Origin: Pseudomonas sp. 8Z
GTDB taxonomy: Bacteria; Pseudomonadota; Gammaproteobacteria; Pseudomonadales; Pseudomonadaceae
Direction of reading: 5' to 3'
Assembly (NCBI RefSeq): GCF_902506535.1
Contig: NZ_LR733827.1
Span: 1,906,310-1,970,309 of the forward strand
DNA: 64,000 bases
Shown here: positions 47,501 to 56,856 of the stretch, in pieces
Layout of the letters: each line of letters starts with the position of its first letter
Numbering within the stretch: position 1 is the stretch's first letter
Made by a program: the position numbers and the translations under genes
Notes under the pieces: model-generated
What the model was told of the DNA's origin: nothing
The model's input: the letters and a program-made list of their open reading frames with translations, nothing else
Database searches by the model: none

Positions 47501-48874
47501 TCAAAAGAACGTCAGACCAGCCTGGAACAAGCGCTCGACGTCGCGGATGTACTTCTTGTCGACCAGGAACAGGATGACGTGGTCGCCGGACTCGATCAGC
47601 GTGTCGTCGTGGGCGATCAGCACTTCTTCCTCACGGATGATGGCGCCGATGGTGGTGCCCGGCGGCAGGGCGATATTACCGATCATGCGGCCGATGACCT
47701 TGCTCGACTTGGCGTCGCCGTGGGCGATCACCTCCAGCGCTTCCGCCGCGCCACGGCGCAGGCTGTGCACGCTTTCGATATCGCCACGACGCACGTGGGT
47801 CAGCAGGGTGCCGATGGTGGCGAGCTGCGGGCTGATGGCGATGTCGATTTCACCGCCCTGCACCAGATCCACGTAGGCCGGGTTGTTGATAATGGTCATC
47901 ACCTTGCGCGCCCCCAGGCGCTTGGCCAGCAAGGACGACATGATGTTGGCTTCGTCGTCGTTGGTCAGGGCCAGGAAGATGTCGGCGTCGCTGATGTTTT
48001 CTTCCACCAGCAAGTCCCTGTCCGAGGCGCTGCCCTGCAGGACGATGGTGCTTTCCAGATTTTCCGAGAGGTAACGGCAACGTGCCGGGTTCATCTCGAT
48101 GATCTTGACCTGATAGCGGCTCTCGATGGCTTCGGCCAGGCGCTCGCCGATATGCCCGCCGCCGGCGATGACCACTTTCTTGTAGCTGTCTTCGAGGCGG
48201 CGCATCTCGCTCATCACCGCGCGGATGTGCGCTTTGGCGGCGATGAAGAAGACCTCGTCATCGGCTTCGATGATGGTGTCGCCCTGCGGCATGATTGGCC
48301 GGTTGCGGCGGAAGATCGCCGCCACGCGGGTGTCCACGGTAGGCATGTGGGCGCGTAGCTGGCGCAGTTGCTGGCCCACCAGTGGGCCGCCGTAGTAAGC
48401 CTTGACCGCCACCAACTGGGCTTTGCCTTCGGCGAAGTCGATGACCTGCAAGGCGCCAGGGTATTCGATCAGGCGCTTGATGTAGTTGGTCACCACCTGT
48501 TCGGGGCTGATCAGCACGTCGACCGGGATGGCCTCGTTGTCGAACAGCGCCTCGCGGGTCAGGTAGGCCGACTCGCGCACACGGGCGATGCGCGTCGGGG
48601 TGTGGAACAGGGTGTAAGCGACCTGGCAGGCGATCATGTTGACTTCGTCGCTGTTGGTGACGGCCACCAGCATGTCGGCGTCATCCGCGCCGGCCTGGCG
48701 TAGCACGGTGGGGAAGGAGCCCTTGCCCTGCACGGTGCGGATGTCCAGGCGGTCGCCGAGGTCACGTAAACGGTCGCCGTCGGTGTCGACCACGGTGATG
48801 TCGTTGGCTTCGCTGGCCAGGTGTTCGGCCAGGGTGCCGCCTACCTGGCCGGCGCCGAGAATGATGATCTTCAC
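47501..48874 (-). CDS. trkA: Trk potassium uptake regulatory protein TrkA
   Basis: 457 residues, cytoplasmic NAD(H)-binding regulator of TrkH/TrkG. Two RCK_N Rossmann domains each begin with a glycine-rich loop (GAGQVGGTLAEHLA, residues 7-20; GGGHIGERLAEAIESR, about 240-255), each followed by an RCK_C domain. The TrkH partner is not encoded here. It starts 12 bases after rsmB, at the end of the def-fmt-rsmB-trkA gene order. Confidence 0.97.
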   Translation of the reverse strand: MKIIILGAGQVGGTLAEHLASEANDITVVDTDGDRLRDLGDRLDIRTVQGKGSFPTVLRQAGADDADMLVAVTNSDEVNMIACQVAYTLFHTPTRIARVRESAYLTREALFDNEAIPVDVLISPEQVVTNYIKRLIEYPGALQVIDFAEGKAQLVAVKAYYGGPLVGQQLRQLRAHMPTVDTRVAAIFRRNRPIMPQGDTIIEADDEVFFIAAKAHIRAVMSEMRRLEDSYKKVVIAGGGHIGERLAEAIESRYQVKIIEMNPARCRYLSENLESTIVLQGSASDRDLLVEENISDADIFLALTNDDEANIMSSLLAKRLGARKVMTIINNPAYVDLVQGGEIDIAISPQLATIGTLLTHVRRGDIESVHSLRRGAAEALEVIAHGDAKSSKVIGRMIGNIALPPGTTIGAIIREEEVLIAHDDTLIESGDHVILFLVDKKYIRDVERLFQAGLTFF

Positions 48875-48886
48875 TGATGAACTCCG

Positions 48887-50200
48887 TTAGCCGTGTGTTC
48901 CCACGGCGGTCTTGATCAGCTTGGCATAGTAGAAGCCGTCGTGGCCGTCCAACTGCGGCAACAACTGGCGGCCGCGTTCTGGTTGCAGGCCGAATGCGCC
49001 GGCGATGGCCACTTCCTGCGCATCCGCAGTACGGGCGAGGAAGGCGGCGATGCTCTCGCTGTTTTCCGTCGGCAGCACCGAGCAGGTGGCGTAGAGCAGG
49101 ATGCCGCCGGGCGCGAGGGTCGGCCACAGGGCGTCGAGCAGTTCGCCTTGGAGCTGGGCCAGGGCGGGAATGTCCTCGGGCTGCCGGGTCAGCTTGATGT
49201 CCGGGTGACGGCGGATCACGCCGGTGGCCGAGCAAGGGGCGTCGAGCAGGATGCGCTGGAACGGCTGGCCGTCCCACCAGGCGGCGGTGTCGCGACCGTC
49301 GGCGGCGATCAGCACGGCGTCCAGATGCAGACGGTCGAGGTTTTCGCGCACGCGCGCCAGGCGCTTGGCCTCCAGATCGACGGCGACTACCTCGCCTAAG
49401 CCCGGCTCGACTTCCAGCAGGTGGCAGGTCTTGCCGCCGGGCGCGGCGCAGGCGTCCAGTACGCGTTGGCCAGGCGTCAGTTCGAGCAGGTCGGCAGCCA
49501 GTTGCGCGGCTTCATCCTGAACGCTGACGCGGCCTTCCTTGAAGCCTGGCAGGGTAGTCACGTCGCAGGGTTGCAGCAGGCGCACGCCGTCACGGCTGAA
49601 GGTGCAGGGTTCGGCTTCGATGCCAACGCTGCGCAGCTCGGCGAGGTAGTCGTCGCGGCTGCCATGGCGGCGGTTGACCCGCAGGATCAGCGGCGGATGC
49701 GCGTTGTTGGCGGCGCAGATGGCTTGCCAATGCTCGGGCCAGTGCGCCTTGAGCGCCTTCTGCAGCCAGCGCGGGTGCGCGGTGTGCAGCACCGGGTCGC
49801 GATCCAGCTCCTTGAGCAGCGCCTCATACTCGCGTTGCGCGCGGCGCAGCACGGCGTTGAGCAGGCCCTTGGCCCAGGGCTTTTTCAGCGCGCCGGCGCA
49901 ACCCACCGTCTCGCCGATGGCGGCATGCTCGGGGATGCGGCTGTGCAGCAGTTGGTAGAGGCCGATCAGCAGCAGCGCTTCCACGTCCTTGTCGGCGGCC
50001 TTGAAAGGTTTCTCCAGCAGCTTGCCTGCCAGCAGTTGCAGGCGTGGCTGCCAGCGTGCGGCGCCGAAGGCCAGATCCTGCGCCAGGGCGCGGTCATGAT
50101 GCTCGACCTTATCCAGTTGCGGCGGCAGGCTGCTGCCTAGCGAAGCCTTGCCGGAGAGCACGGCGGTCAGGGCGCGGGCGGCGGCCAGGCGTGGGTTCAT
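48887..50200 (-). CDS. rsmB: 16S rRNA (cytosine-967-C5)-methyltransferase RsmB
   Basis: 437 residues. An N-terminal NusB-like helical domain (about 1-140) is followed by a SAM methyltransferase domain with DACAAPGGKTCHLLE and the catalytic-cysteine segment LLDAPCSATGVIRRHPDIK, plus LLYATCS. It makes m5C967 in 16S rRNA. The start overlaps the fmt stop by ATGA. Confidence 0.97.
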   Translation of the reverse strand: MNPRLAAARALTAVLSGKASLGSSLPPQLDKVEHHDRALAQDLAFGAARWQPRLQLLAGKLLEKPFKAADKDVEALLLIGLYQLLHSRIPEHAAIGETVGCAGALKKPWAKGLLNAVLRRAQREYEALLKELDRDPVLHTAHPRWLQKALKAHWPEHWQAICAANNAHPPLILRVNRRHGSRDDYLAELRSVGIEAEPCTFSRDGVRLLQPCDVTTLPGFKEGRVSVQDEAAQLAADLLELTPGQRVLDACAAPGGKTCHLLEVEPGLGEVVAVDLEAKRLARVRENLDRLHLDAVLIAADGRDTAAWWDGQPFQRILLDAPCSATGVIRRHPDIKLTRQPEDIPALAQLQGELLDALWPTLAPGGILLYATCSVLPTENSESIAAFLARTADAQEVAIAGAFGLQPERGRQLLPQLDGHDGFYYAKLIKTAVGTHG

Positions 50201-51141
50201 TGGCCGAGTACCAGGCCGGGGGCGAACTGCTCGCGGCGGCTGTTATAGAGGTCGGCGAAGGCCAGCGGTTTGCCGCCGGGTAATTGCAGGCGAGTCAGGC
50301 GCAGCGCGCCTTCGCCGCAGGCTACGGTCAGGCCGTATTTGTCGGCGGCGAGAATGCTGCCTGGGGTGCCTTTGCCCTCCCCGATTTCGGCGGCATGCAC
50401 TTTCAGCGCAGCGCCGCTGAGTGTGCTGTGGCAGATCGGCCAGGGGTGGAAGGCGCGGATCAGGCGCTCCAGTTCCGCGGCTGGGCGGCTGAAGTCCAGA
50501 AGCGCTTCTTCCTTGTTCAGCTTGTGCGCGTAGTTGGCCAGCGCATCGTCCTGTACTTCGCCTTTCAGCGTACCCGCGGCCAGGCCGTCGATGGTCTGCA
50601 GCACGGCCTGCGGGCCAAGCTGGGCGAGGCGGTCGTGCAGGCTGCCGCCGGTGTCGCTGGCGCTGATCGGGGTGGTCACCTTGAGCAGCATCGGTCCGGT
50701 ATCGAGACCGGCTTCCATCTGCATCACGGTGACGCCACTCTCGGCATCGCCAGCCTGCACTGCACGCTGGATCGGCGCCGCGCCACGCCAGCGCGGCAGC
50801 AAGGAGGCGTGGCTGTTGATGCAGCCCAGGCGCGGGGTGTCGAGCACCACCTGCGGCAGGATCAGGCCATAAGCGACCACCACCATCAGATCCGGCTGCA
50901 GTGCGGCCAGCTCGGCCTGCGCTTCTTCCTTGCGCAGGCTGGCCGGTTGGTAGACCGGGATGCCGTGCGCGGTGGCGAGCTGCTTGACCGGGCTGGGCGC
51001 AAGCTTCTGGCCGCGACCTGCCGGGCGATCCGGCTGGGTGTAGACGGCGATGATCTCGTGCTGGCTGGCCAGCAGGGCCTTGAGGTGCTCGGCGGCGAAT
51101 TCCGGGGTGCCGGCAAAGACGATACGCAATGAATCAGGCAT
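50197..51141 (-). CDS. fmt: Methionyl-tRNA formyltransferase
   Basis: 314 residues. The N-terminal formyltransferase domain begins LRIVFAGTPEFAAEHL and has the catalytic signature NSHASLLPRWRGAAPIQRAV; the C-terminal OB-like domain recognises initiator tRNA. It formylates Met-tRNA for initiation and works with the deformylase encoded next to it. A strong terminator sits between def and fmt, so fmt may have its own promoter or depend on read-through. Confidence 0.98.
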   Translation of the reverse strand: MPDSLRIVFAGTPEFAAEHLKALLASQHEIIAVYTQPDRPAGRGQKLAPSPVKQLATAHGIPVYQPASLRKEEAQAELAALQPDLMVVVAYGLILPQVVLDTPRLGCINSHASLLPRWRGAAPIQRAVQAGDAESGVTVMQMEAGLDTGPMLLKVTTPISASDTGGSLHDRLAQLGPQAVLQTIDGLAAGTLKGEVQDDALANYAHKLNKEEALLDFSRPAAELERLIRAFHPWPICHSTLSGAALKVHAAEIGEGKGTPGSILAADKYGLTVACGEGALRLTRLQLPGGKPLAFADLYNSRREQFAPGLVLGQ

Positions 51142-51152
51142 GGGGGCTCGCT

Positions 51153-51184
51153 AAAAAGAAAAAAGGCTTGCCGTAGCAAGCCTT
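51153..51184 (-). terminator. Intrinsic terminator after def
   Basis: Nine-bp stem AAGGCTTGC / GCAAGCCTT with loop CGTA. On the minus strand it is followed by TTTTTCTTTTT. It lies between the def stop and the fmt start, an unusual place within a conserved gene pair, and might attenuate fmt expression. Confidence 0.85.
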
Positions 51185-51196
51185 CTGGCATCGGGT

Positions 51197-51703
51197 TCAA
51201 GCGCGTTGGCGATGCTGTTTTTCCAGCTTCTTCTTGATGCGGTCGCGTTTGAGGTTGGATAGATAGTCAACGAACAGCTTGCCGTTGAGGTGATCGCACT
51301 CGTGCTGGATGCACACGGCGAGCAGGCCTTCGGCGATCAGCTCATAGGGCTGACCATCGCGATCCAGTGCCTTGATCTTGACCTTCTGCGGGCGGTCGAC
51401 GTTCTCGTAGAAGCCGGGCACCGACAGACAGCCTTCCTGGTACTGATCCATCTCGTCGGTCAACGACTCGAACTCAGGGTTGATAAACACCCGCGGTTCG
51501 GATTTGTCCTCGGACAGATCCATGACCACCACACGTTTGTGTACGTTGACCTGCGTTGCGGCCAGACCAATACCGGGTGCGTCATACATGGTCTCGAACA
51601 TATCGTCGACCAGTTGACGGATGGAGTCGTCCACGACGTCCACCGGTTTGGCGATGGTACGCAGGCGTGGATCAGGAAATTCGAGGATATTCAGGATCGC
51701 CAT
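51197..51703 (-). CDS. def: Peptide deformylase
   Basis: 168 residues, metalloenzyme removing the N-formyl group from nascent proteins. All three motifs are intact: GIGLAATQ (residues 44-51), EGCLSVPG with metal ligand Cys92, and HECDH (134-138) with two His ligands and catalytic Glu135. It is divergent from the LysM gene across 152 bases. Confidence 0.98.
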   Translation of the reverse strand: MAILNILEFPDPRLRTIAKPVDVVDDSIRQLVDDMFETMYDAPGIGLAATQVNVHKRVVVMDLSEDKSEPRVFINPEFESLTDEMDQYQEGCLSVPGFYENVDRPQKVKIKALDRDGQPYELIAEGLLAVCIQHECDHLNGKLFVDYLSNLKRDRIKKKLEKQHRQRA

Positions 51704-51855
51704 ATGCGTTTGTGATGCACTTGTAGAATAAAGTCAAAATCCGCTGCTAAGATGATGAACAGCATTGAAAAACGGCTTCACGCCGCGGATTCAGCGGGTT
51801 TGGACGCGGCGCTAGGGCGCTTCACGTGAAGGCACATAATAAAGGGATTCACCGT

Positions 51856-52893
51856 ATGAGGAAATCACTACTCGCCCTGCTTCTGGCAGCAGGCGGATTG
51901 GCCCTGGCCGGTTTGGCTCAGGCCGCAGTGCAACTCAAGGACGGTCACCCGGACCGCTACACCGTGGTCAAGGGCGATACGCTCTGGGATATTTCCGGAA
52001 AATTCCTCAGCCAGCCGTGGAAGTGGCCGGAAATCTGGCACGCCAACCCGCAGGTGGCCAACCCGCATCTGATCTACCCTGGCGATACCCTCAACCTCGT
52101 TTATATCGATGGCCAGCCGCGTCTGCTGCTCAATCGTGGCGAGTCGCGCGGCACCATCAAGCTGTCGCCGCAGGTACGCACCACGCCCATGGCCGAGGCT
52201 ATCCCGACCATTCCGCTACAGGCGATCAACAGCTTCCTGCTGAGCAACCGCATCATCAACTCGCCGGAAGAGTACAACGACAAGCCCTACATCATCGCGG
52301 GCAATGCCGAACGCGTGGTCAGTGGTGCCGGTGATCGCATTTATGCGCGCGGCCAGTTCGACGAACAGCGCCCGGTCTATGGCATCTTCCGCCAGGGCAA
52401 GACCTACACGGACCCGCAAACCAAGGAGTTTCTCGGCATCAACGCCGATGACATCGGTACCGGTGAGATTGTCGCCGAAGAAGGTGATGTCGGCACGTTG
52501 TTGCTGAGCCGTTCAACGCAGGAGGTGCGCCTGGGGGATCGTCTGTTCCCCACCGAGGAGCGCGCGATCAACTCCACCTTCATGCCTAGCGAACCAACCA
52601 GCGAGATCAATGGTTTGATCCTCGATGTGCCGCGTGGCGTGACGCAGATTGGTCAGTTCGATGTGGTGACCGTGAACAAGGGCGCCCGCGACGGTCTGGA
52701 GATCGGCAATGTGCTGGCGGTGTACAAGACTGGCGAGACCGTGCGTGATCGCGTGACCGGTGAGAGCGTGAAGATCCCGGATGAGCGTGCCGGCCTCATG
52801 ATGATCTTCCGCACCTACGACAAGCTCAGCTACGGCTTGGTGCTGCAAGCCAGTCGGCAGCTTGCGGTGATGGACAAGATCCGCAACCCGTAA
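51856..52893 (+). CDS. LysM-domain periplasmic protein
   Basis: 345 residues. A clear signal peptide (MRKSLLALLLAAGG...GLAQA, about 23 residues) is followed by a LysM domain (YTVVKGDTLWDISGKFLSQPWKWPEIWHANP ... IYPGDTLNLV), which binds peptidoglycan. The remaining 240 residues are a beta-rich region without a catalytic motif I recognise. The ATG at 51856 (AAGGG upstream) starts the signal peptide; the frame to 51826 would put charged residues ahead of it. It is conserved between def and dprA in Pseudomonas. The role is unknown. Confidence 0.9.
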   Translation: MRKSLLALLLAAGGLALAGLAQAAVQLKDGHPDRYTVVKGDTLWDISGKFLSQPWKWPEIWHANPQVANPHLIYPGDTLNLVYIDGQPRLLLNRGESRGTIKLSPQVRTTPMAEAIPTIPLQAINSFLLSNRIINSPEEYNDKPYIIAGNAERVVSGAGDRIYARGQFDEQRPVYGIFRQGKTYTDPQTKEFLGINADDIGTGEIVAEEGDVGTLLLSRSTQEVRLGDRLFPTEERAINSTFMPSEPTSEINGLILDVPRGVTQIGQFDVVTVNKGARDGLEIGNVLAVYKTGETVRDRVTGESVKIPDERAGLMMIFRTYDKLSYGLVLQASRQLAVMDKIRNP

Positions 52894-52900
52894 TACCCAA

Positions 52901-52931
52901 CGAGCCCCGCCCAGTGCGGGGCTCGTGCTTT
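52901..52931 (+). terminator. Terminator-like hairpin after the LysM gene
   Basis: Ten-bp stem CGAGCCCCGC / GCGGGGCTCG with loop CCAGT, nine bases past the stop codon, followed by only a short T-containing stretch (TGCTTT). Probably functional, though T-poor. Confidence 0.65.
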
Positions 52932-52976
52932 CCGGTCGCCAGGATGGCGGCAGCACTTAATCAGGGACGAATCGCC

Positions 52977-54080
52977 ATGCCTGCATCCACCTCGCTTTCC
53001 CCCGCTGAACTCGAAGCCCGCCTGCGCTTGCACCTGCTGCCTGAGCTGGGGCCGCGGCGTTTTCGCAAGTTGCTCAGTGCCTTTGCTAGCGCCTCGGCGG
53101 CTCTTAGTGCGCCGGCCAGTGCCTGGCGCGCGCTGGGCTTGCCCGCCGCCTGTGCCGAGGCGCGGCGCAGTGCGCCGATTCGCGAGCGGGCCGCTGCCGC
53201 GTTGGCTTGGCTCGAACAGCCGGATCAGCACCTGCTGATGTGGGACGACGCTCACTACCCTGCGCTGTTGGCTGAGTTGAGCGACGCGCCCCCGTTGCTA
53301 TTTGTCGCCGGAGACCCGCAACTGCTGGAGGTACCGCAGTTGGCCATGGTCGGCAGTCGTCGAGCGTCCGCGCCAGGCCTGGATAACGCTCATGCGTTCG
53401 CCCGCAGCCTGGCGGCTGGAGGTTTCGTCATCACCAGCGGCCTTGCGCTGGGTATCGATGGCGCAGCACATCAGGGGGCGCTGGATGGTGGTGGTAAGAC
53501 CGTGGCGGTGCTGGGCACCGGCTTGCAGTGCATCTATCCGGCGCGGCACAAACGGCTGGCGGTGCAGATTGTCGAGCAAGGTGGCGCGTTGGTTTCCGAA
53601 CTGCCGTTGGACTGTACGCCGCAGTCGAGCAACTTTCCCCGGCGTAATCGCATCATCAGTGGATTGTCGCTCGGCGTGCTGGTGGTCGAGGCCAGCCCGT
53701 CCAGCGGTTCGCTGATCACCGCGCGGCTGGCGGCTGAGCAAGGCCGCGAGGTCTACGCCATTCCCGGTTCGATCCACCATCCCGGTGCGCGCGGCTGTCA
53801 CCAGTTGATTCGTGATGGCGCCACGCTGGTGGAGAGCGTCGAGCATATCCTTGAGGCATTACGTGGCTGGCAGGTGCCGACGGAGGGCGTCACTAAGGCC
53901 GCTCCTTGTGCTGTGGAGCATCCCCTGCTGGCGCTACTGCATGCCGCGCCGCACAGCAGCGAGGCTCTGGTGCAGGCCAGCGGTTGGCCTTTGGCTGAGG
54001 TGCTGGCGGCGTTGACCGAGCTGGAACTCGATGGGGTGGTGTGTTGCGAGGCGGGTCGTTGGCTGGCGCGTAGCCGTTGA
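52977..54080 (+). CDS. dprA: DNA processing protein DprA (Smf)
   Basis: 367 residues. The central Rossmann-like DprA domain shows MVGSRRASAPG, TSGLALGIDGAAHQGAL and NFPRRNRIISGLS, and a C-terminal winged-helix segment follows (HPLLALLHAAPHSSEALVQASG). It binds single-stranded DNA and loads RecA during natural transformation. The ATG at 52977 has AGGGACG upstream; the longer frame runs into the preceding terminator. tsaC follows. Confidence 0.96.
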   Translation: MPASTSLSPAELEARLRLHLLPELGPRRFRKLLSAFASASAALSAPASAWRALGLPAACAEARRSAPIRERAAAALAWLEQPDQHLLMWDDAHYPALLAELSDAPPLLFVAGDPQLLEVPQLAMVGSRRASAPGLDNAHAFARSLAAGGFVITSGLALGIDGAAHQGALDGGGKTVAVLGTGLQCIYPARHKRLAVQIVEQGGALVSELPLDCTPQSSNFPRRNRIISGLSLGVLVVEASPSSGSLITARLAAEQGREVYAIPGSIHHPGARGCHQLIRDGATLVESVEHILEALRGWQVPTEGVTKAAPCAVEHPLLALLHAAPHSSEALVQASGWPLAEVLAALTELELDGVVCCEAGRWLARSR

Positions 54081-54147
54081 CGCGTGCCATGGCGGGCCGC
54101 TGCCGCCTTGGATAGACTGCCGCCCATTCGTTTTCAGGAGAGTCCCG

Positions 54148-54705
54148 ATGACCAGCCACTGGCAGATCCAGCAAGCGGCACGCGTGGTACAGGCTGGCGG
54201 CGTGATCGCTTACCCCACCGAGGCCGTCTGGGGCCTGGGTTGTGATCCGTGGGACGAGCTGGCGGTTGATCGGCTGCTGGCGCTGAAGAATCGGCCCATG
54301 CACAAGGGGTTGATTCTGGTGGCCGACGACATCGAGCAGTTCGACTTTCTGCTCGATGATCTGCCCGACATCTGGCAGGAGCGCCTGGCCGACAGTTGGC
54401 CGGGGCCCAATACCTGGCTGGTGCCGCATCAGGGGCGCTTGCCCGAGTGGGTGACCGGCGAGCACGACAGCGTGGCGCTGCGCGTCAGCGATCATCCACT
54501 GGTACGGGCGCTTTGTCGTCTTACCGGGCCGCTGATTTCCACCTCGGCTAATCCGGCAGGCCGCCCTGCTGCGCGTTCGCGTCTGCGGGTCGAGCAGTAT
54601 TTCCCCGGCGAGCTGGACAAGGTGCTCGGCGGCGCGCTGGGCGGACGCAAGAATCCCAGCCTGATCCGCGATCTGCGTACGGGTGATGTGATTCGGCCGT
54701 CCTGA
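54148..54705 (+). CDS. tsaC: Threonylcarbamoyl-AMP synthase TsaC (YrdC)
   Basis: 185 residues, first enzyme of t6A synthesis on ANN-decoding tRNAs. YrdC-fold signatures are AGGVIAYPTEAVWGLGCDP near the N-terminus, LKNRPMHKGLIL, and SVALRVSDHPLVRALC...GPLISTSANPAG. The ATG at 54148 follows CAGGAGAG; the frame open from 54031 only shadows dprA. The lack of the C-terminal Sua5 domain marks the short TsaC type. Confidence 0.95.
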   Translation: MTSHWQIQQAARVVQAGGVIAYPTEAVWGLGCDPWDELAVDRLLALKNRPMHKGLILVADDIEQFDFLLDDLPDIWQERLADSWPGPNTWLVPHQGRLPEWVTGEHDSVALRVSDHPLVRALCRLTGPLISTSANPAGRPAARSRLRVEQYFPGELDKVLGGALGGRKNPSLIRDLRTGDVIRPS

Positions 54706-54716
54706 CAGGCCAATGC

Positions 54717-54757
54717 TCGCGGCTAAAGCCTCTTGTGGGAGGGGGCTTTAGCCGCGA
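54717..54757. terminator. Bidirectional hairpin between tsaC and qor
   Basis: TCGCGGCTAAAGCC (54717-54730) and its complement GGCTTTAGCCGCGA (54744-54757) form a 14-bp perfect stem between convergent genes. The arm GGCTTTAGCCGCGA also appears at the end of the TPR gene (about 47082-47095), so this is another repeated Pseudomonas element. Confidence 0.7.
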
Positions 54758-54762
54758 CTGTT

Positions 54763-55740
54763 TTACGGCAGCAAGATGGTCGAACCTGTGGTCTGCCGCG
54801 AACTCAGCGCATCCTGCGCGGCGGCGGCATCTTTGAGCGCGTAACGGTTGCTGATCTCCACCTGCAGCTTGCCGCTGGCAATCATGCCGAACAGCTCGTC
54901 AGCCATGGCCTGCAAGCGCTGTGCGCTGGTGGCGTAACCGGCCAGGGTCGGGCGAGTGACGTACAACGAGCCCTTTTGCGCCAGGATACCCAGGTTGACC
55001 CCCGTGACTGCGCCCGAGGCGTTGCCGAAGCTGACCAGCAGGCCGCGCGGCGCAACGCAGTCCAGCGAGGTTTCCCAGGTGTCCTTGCCGACGCCGTCGT
55101 AGACCACCGGGCACTTGGCGCCGTCGGTCAGTTCCAGCACGCGCTGCACGACATTCTCATGGCTGTAATCGATGGTCGCCCAGGCGCCCTGCTCTTTCGC
55201 TCGTGCGGCCTTTTCCGCCGAGCTGACGGTACCGATCAGCTTCACGCCCAGCGCCCTGGCCCACTGGCAGGCGAACGAGCCGACACCGCCAGCCGCCGCG
55301 TGGAACAGGATGGTCTCGCCGCCTTTGAGCTCATAGGTCTGGCGCAGCAGGTACTGCACGGTCAGGCCCTTGAGCATGACGGCGGCAGCCTGTTCGAAGC
55401 TGATACTGTCCGGCAGTTTCACCAGCTTGTCGGCGGGCAGCACATGCAACTCGCTGTAGGCGCCGAGCGGGCCGGTGGCGTAGGCCACGCGGTCGCCGAT
55501 GGCGAAGTCTTCGACCTCGCTACCGATGGCCTCAACCAGGCCTGCAGCCTCGGTGCCCAAGCTCGATGGCAGTGCCGGTGGCTGGTACAGGCCGCTGCGG
55601 AAATAGGTGTCGATGAAGTTCAGACCGATGGCCCGGTTGGCCACTCGCACCTCGCGCGGGCCGGGTGCTACCGGTTGATAGTCACTGTACTGCAGTACAT
55701 CGCTGCCGCCGTGCTGGCTGAACTGAATACGCTTGGCCAT
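54763..55740 (-). CDS. qor: NADPH:quinone oxidoreductase
   Basis: 325 residues, zinc-independent medium-chain dehydrogenase/reductase. IGLNFIDTYFRSGLY near residue 45 and the nucleotide-binding AAAGGVGSFACQWA (about 145-158) are typical of Qor. It reduces quinones one electron at a time with NADPH. The ATG at 55740 (MAKRIQFSQHGG) has AAGGAA upstream; the frame upstream lies in the spacer shared with the divergent hemF. Confidence 0.93.
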   Translation of the reverse strand: MAKRIQFSQHGGSDVLQYSDYQPVAPGPREVRVANRAIGLNFIDTYFRSGLYQPPALPSSLGTEAAGLVEAIGSEVEDFAIGDRVAYATGPLGAYSELHVLPADKLVKLPDSISFEQAAAVMLKGLTVQYLLRQTYELKGGETILFHAAAGGVGSFACQWARALGVKLIGTVSSAEKAARAKEQGAWATIDYSHENVVQRVLELTDGAKCPVVYDGVGKDTWETSLDCVAPRGLLVSFGNASGAVTGVNLGILAQKGSLYVTRPTLAGYATSAQRLQAMADELFGMIASGKLQVEISNRYALKDAAAAQDALSSRQTTGSTILLP

Positions 55741-55886
55741 CTCCAATTCCTTGTCTGCTTGCGCCGCCGGATCGCGGCGAAAGGGTCTATCCAATCCTCT
55801 CGATTGATCGACGTCAACTGCGGATCAGCGGCGCTGGATGCTATGCTGCCCGCCGATTTTGACCTGCTCCCGCTCAAGGTGCCGCC

Positions 55887-56804
55887 GTGACTGACCGTAC
55901 CGAGGCCGTGAAGGCCTATTTGCTCGACCTACAAGACCGTATCTGTTCTGTCCTGCAAGCCGAAGATGGCCAGGCCGTGTTCGCCGAGGATTCCTGGCAG
56001 CGCCCGGCGGGTGGCGGCGGGCGTACGCGGGTCATCGAGAATGGCGCGCTGATCGAAAAGGGCGGGGTGAACTTCTCTCACGTTTTCGGTGACAGCCTGC
56101 CGCCGTCGGCCAGTGCTCATCGCCCAGAACTGGCAGGGCGTGGCTTCCAGGCGCTCGGCGTGTCGCTGGTGATCCACCCGGAAAACCCGCATGTGCCGAC
56201 CTCGCACGCCAACGTGCGTTTCTTCAGCGCCGAAAAGCTTGGCGAAGAGCCAGTGTGGTGGTTCGGTGGCGGGTTCGATCTGACCCCCTACTACGCCCAT
56301 GAAGAAGATTGCGTGCACTGGCATCAGGTGGCGCATGACGCCTGCGCGCCGTTCGGCGCCGAGGTGTATCCGAAGTTCAAGGCCTGGTGCGACCGCTACT
56401 TCCACCTCAAGCATCGAGGTGAGCCGCGGGGTATCGGCGGGCTGTTCTTCGATGATCTCAACGAATGGGATTTCGATACCAGCTTCGCTTTCATGCGCGC
56501 CATTGGTGACGCCTACATCCAGGCTTACCTGCCCATCGTCCAGCGCCGCAAGGCGATGCCGTTTGGCGAGCGCGAGCGTGAGTTCCAGGCCTTCCGTCGT
56601 GGTCGCTACGTCGAGTTCAACCTGGTGTTCGACCGTGGCACCCTGTTCGGCCTGCAGTCGGGTGGGCGTACCGAGTCGATCCTCATGTCGCTGCCGCCAC
56701 ACGTGCGCTGGGGCTACGACTGGAAGCCCGAGCCGGGCAGCGAGGAAGCGCGCCTGACCGAGTATTTTCTGACTGATCGTGATTGGCTGCAAAAGCAGCC
56801 GTAA
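55887..56804 (+). CDS. hemF: Oxygen-dependent coproporphyrinogen-III oxidase
   Basis: 305 residues. It converts coproporphyrinogen III to protoporphyrinogen IX in haem synthesis using O2. Conserved stretches are GGGGRTRVIENGALIEKGGVN, PTSHANVRFF, WWFGGGFDLTPYY and FNLVFDRGTLFGLQSGGRTES. The GTG at 55887 follows AAGGT. aroE begins 52 bases downstream in the standard Pseudomonas order. Confidence 0.98.
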   Translation: MTDRTEAVKAYLLDLQDRICSVLQAEDGQAVFAEDSWQRPAGGGGRTRVIENGALIEKGGVNFSHVFGDSLPPSASAHRPELAGRGFQALGVSLVIHPENPHVPTSHANVRFFSAEKLGEEPVWWFGGGFDLTPYYAHEEDCVHWHQVAHDACAPFGAEVYPKFKAWCDRYFHLKHRGEPRGIGGLFFDDLNEWDFDTSFAFMRAIGDAYIQAYLPIVQRRKAMPFGEREREFQAFRRGRYVEFNLVFDRGTLFGLQSGGRTESILMSLPPHVRWGYDWKPEPGSEEARLTEYFLTDRDWLQKQP

Positions 56805-56856
56805 GCGCCAAGCTGCAAGGCACAAGTTTGCCGCTTCGTGTAACTCAAGGAATCCC

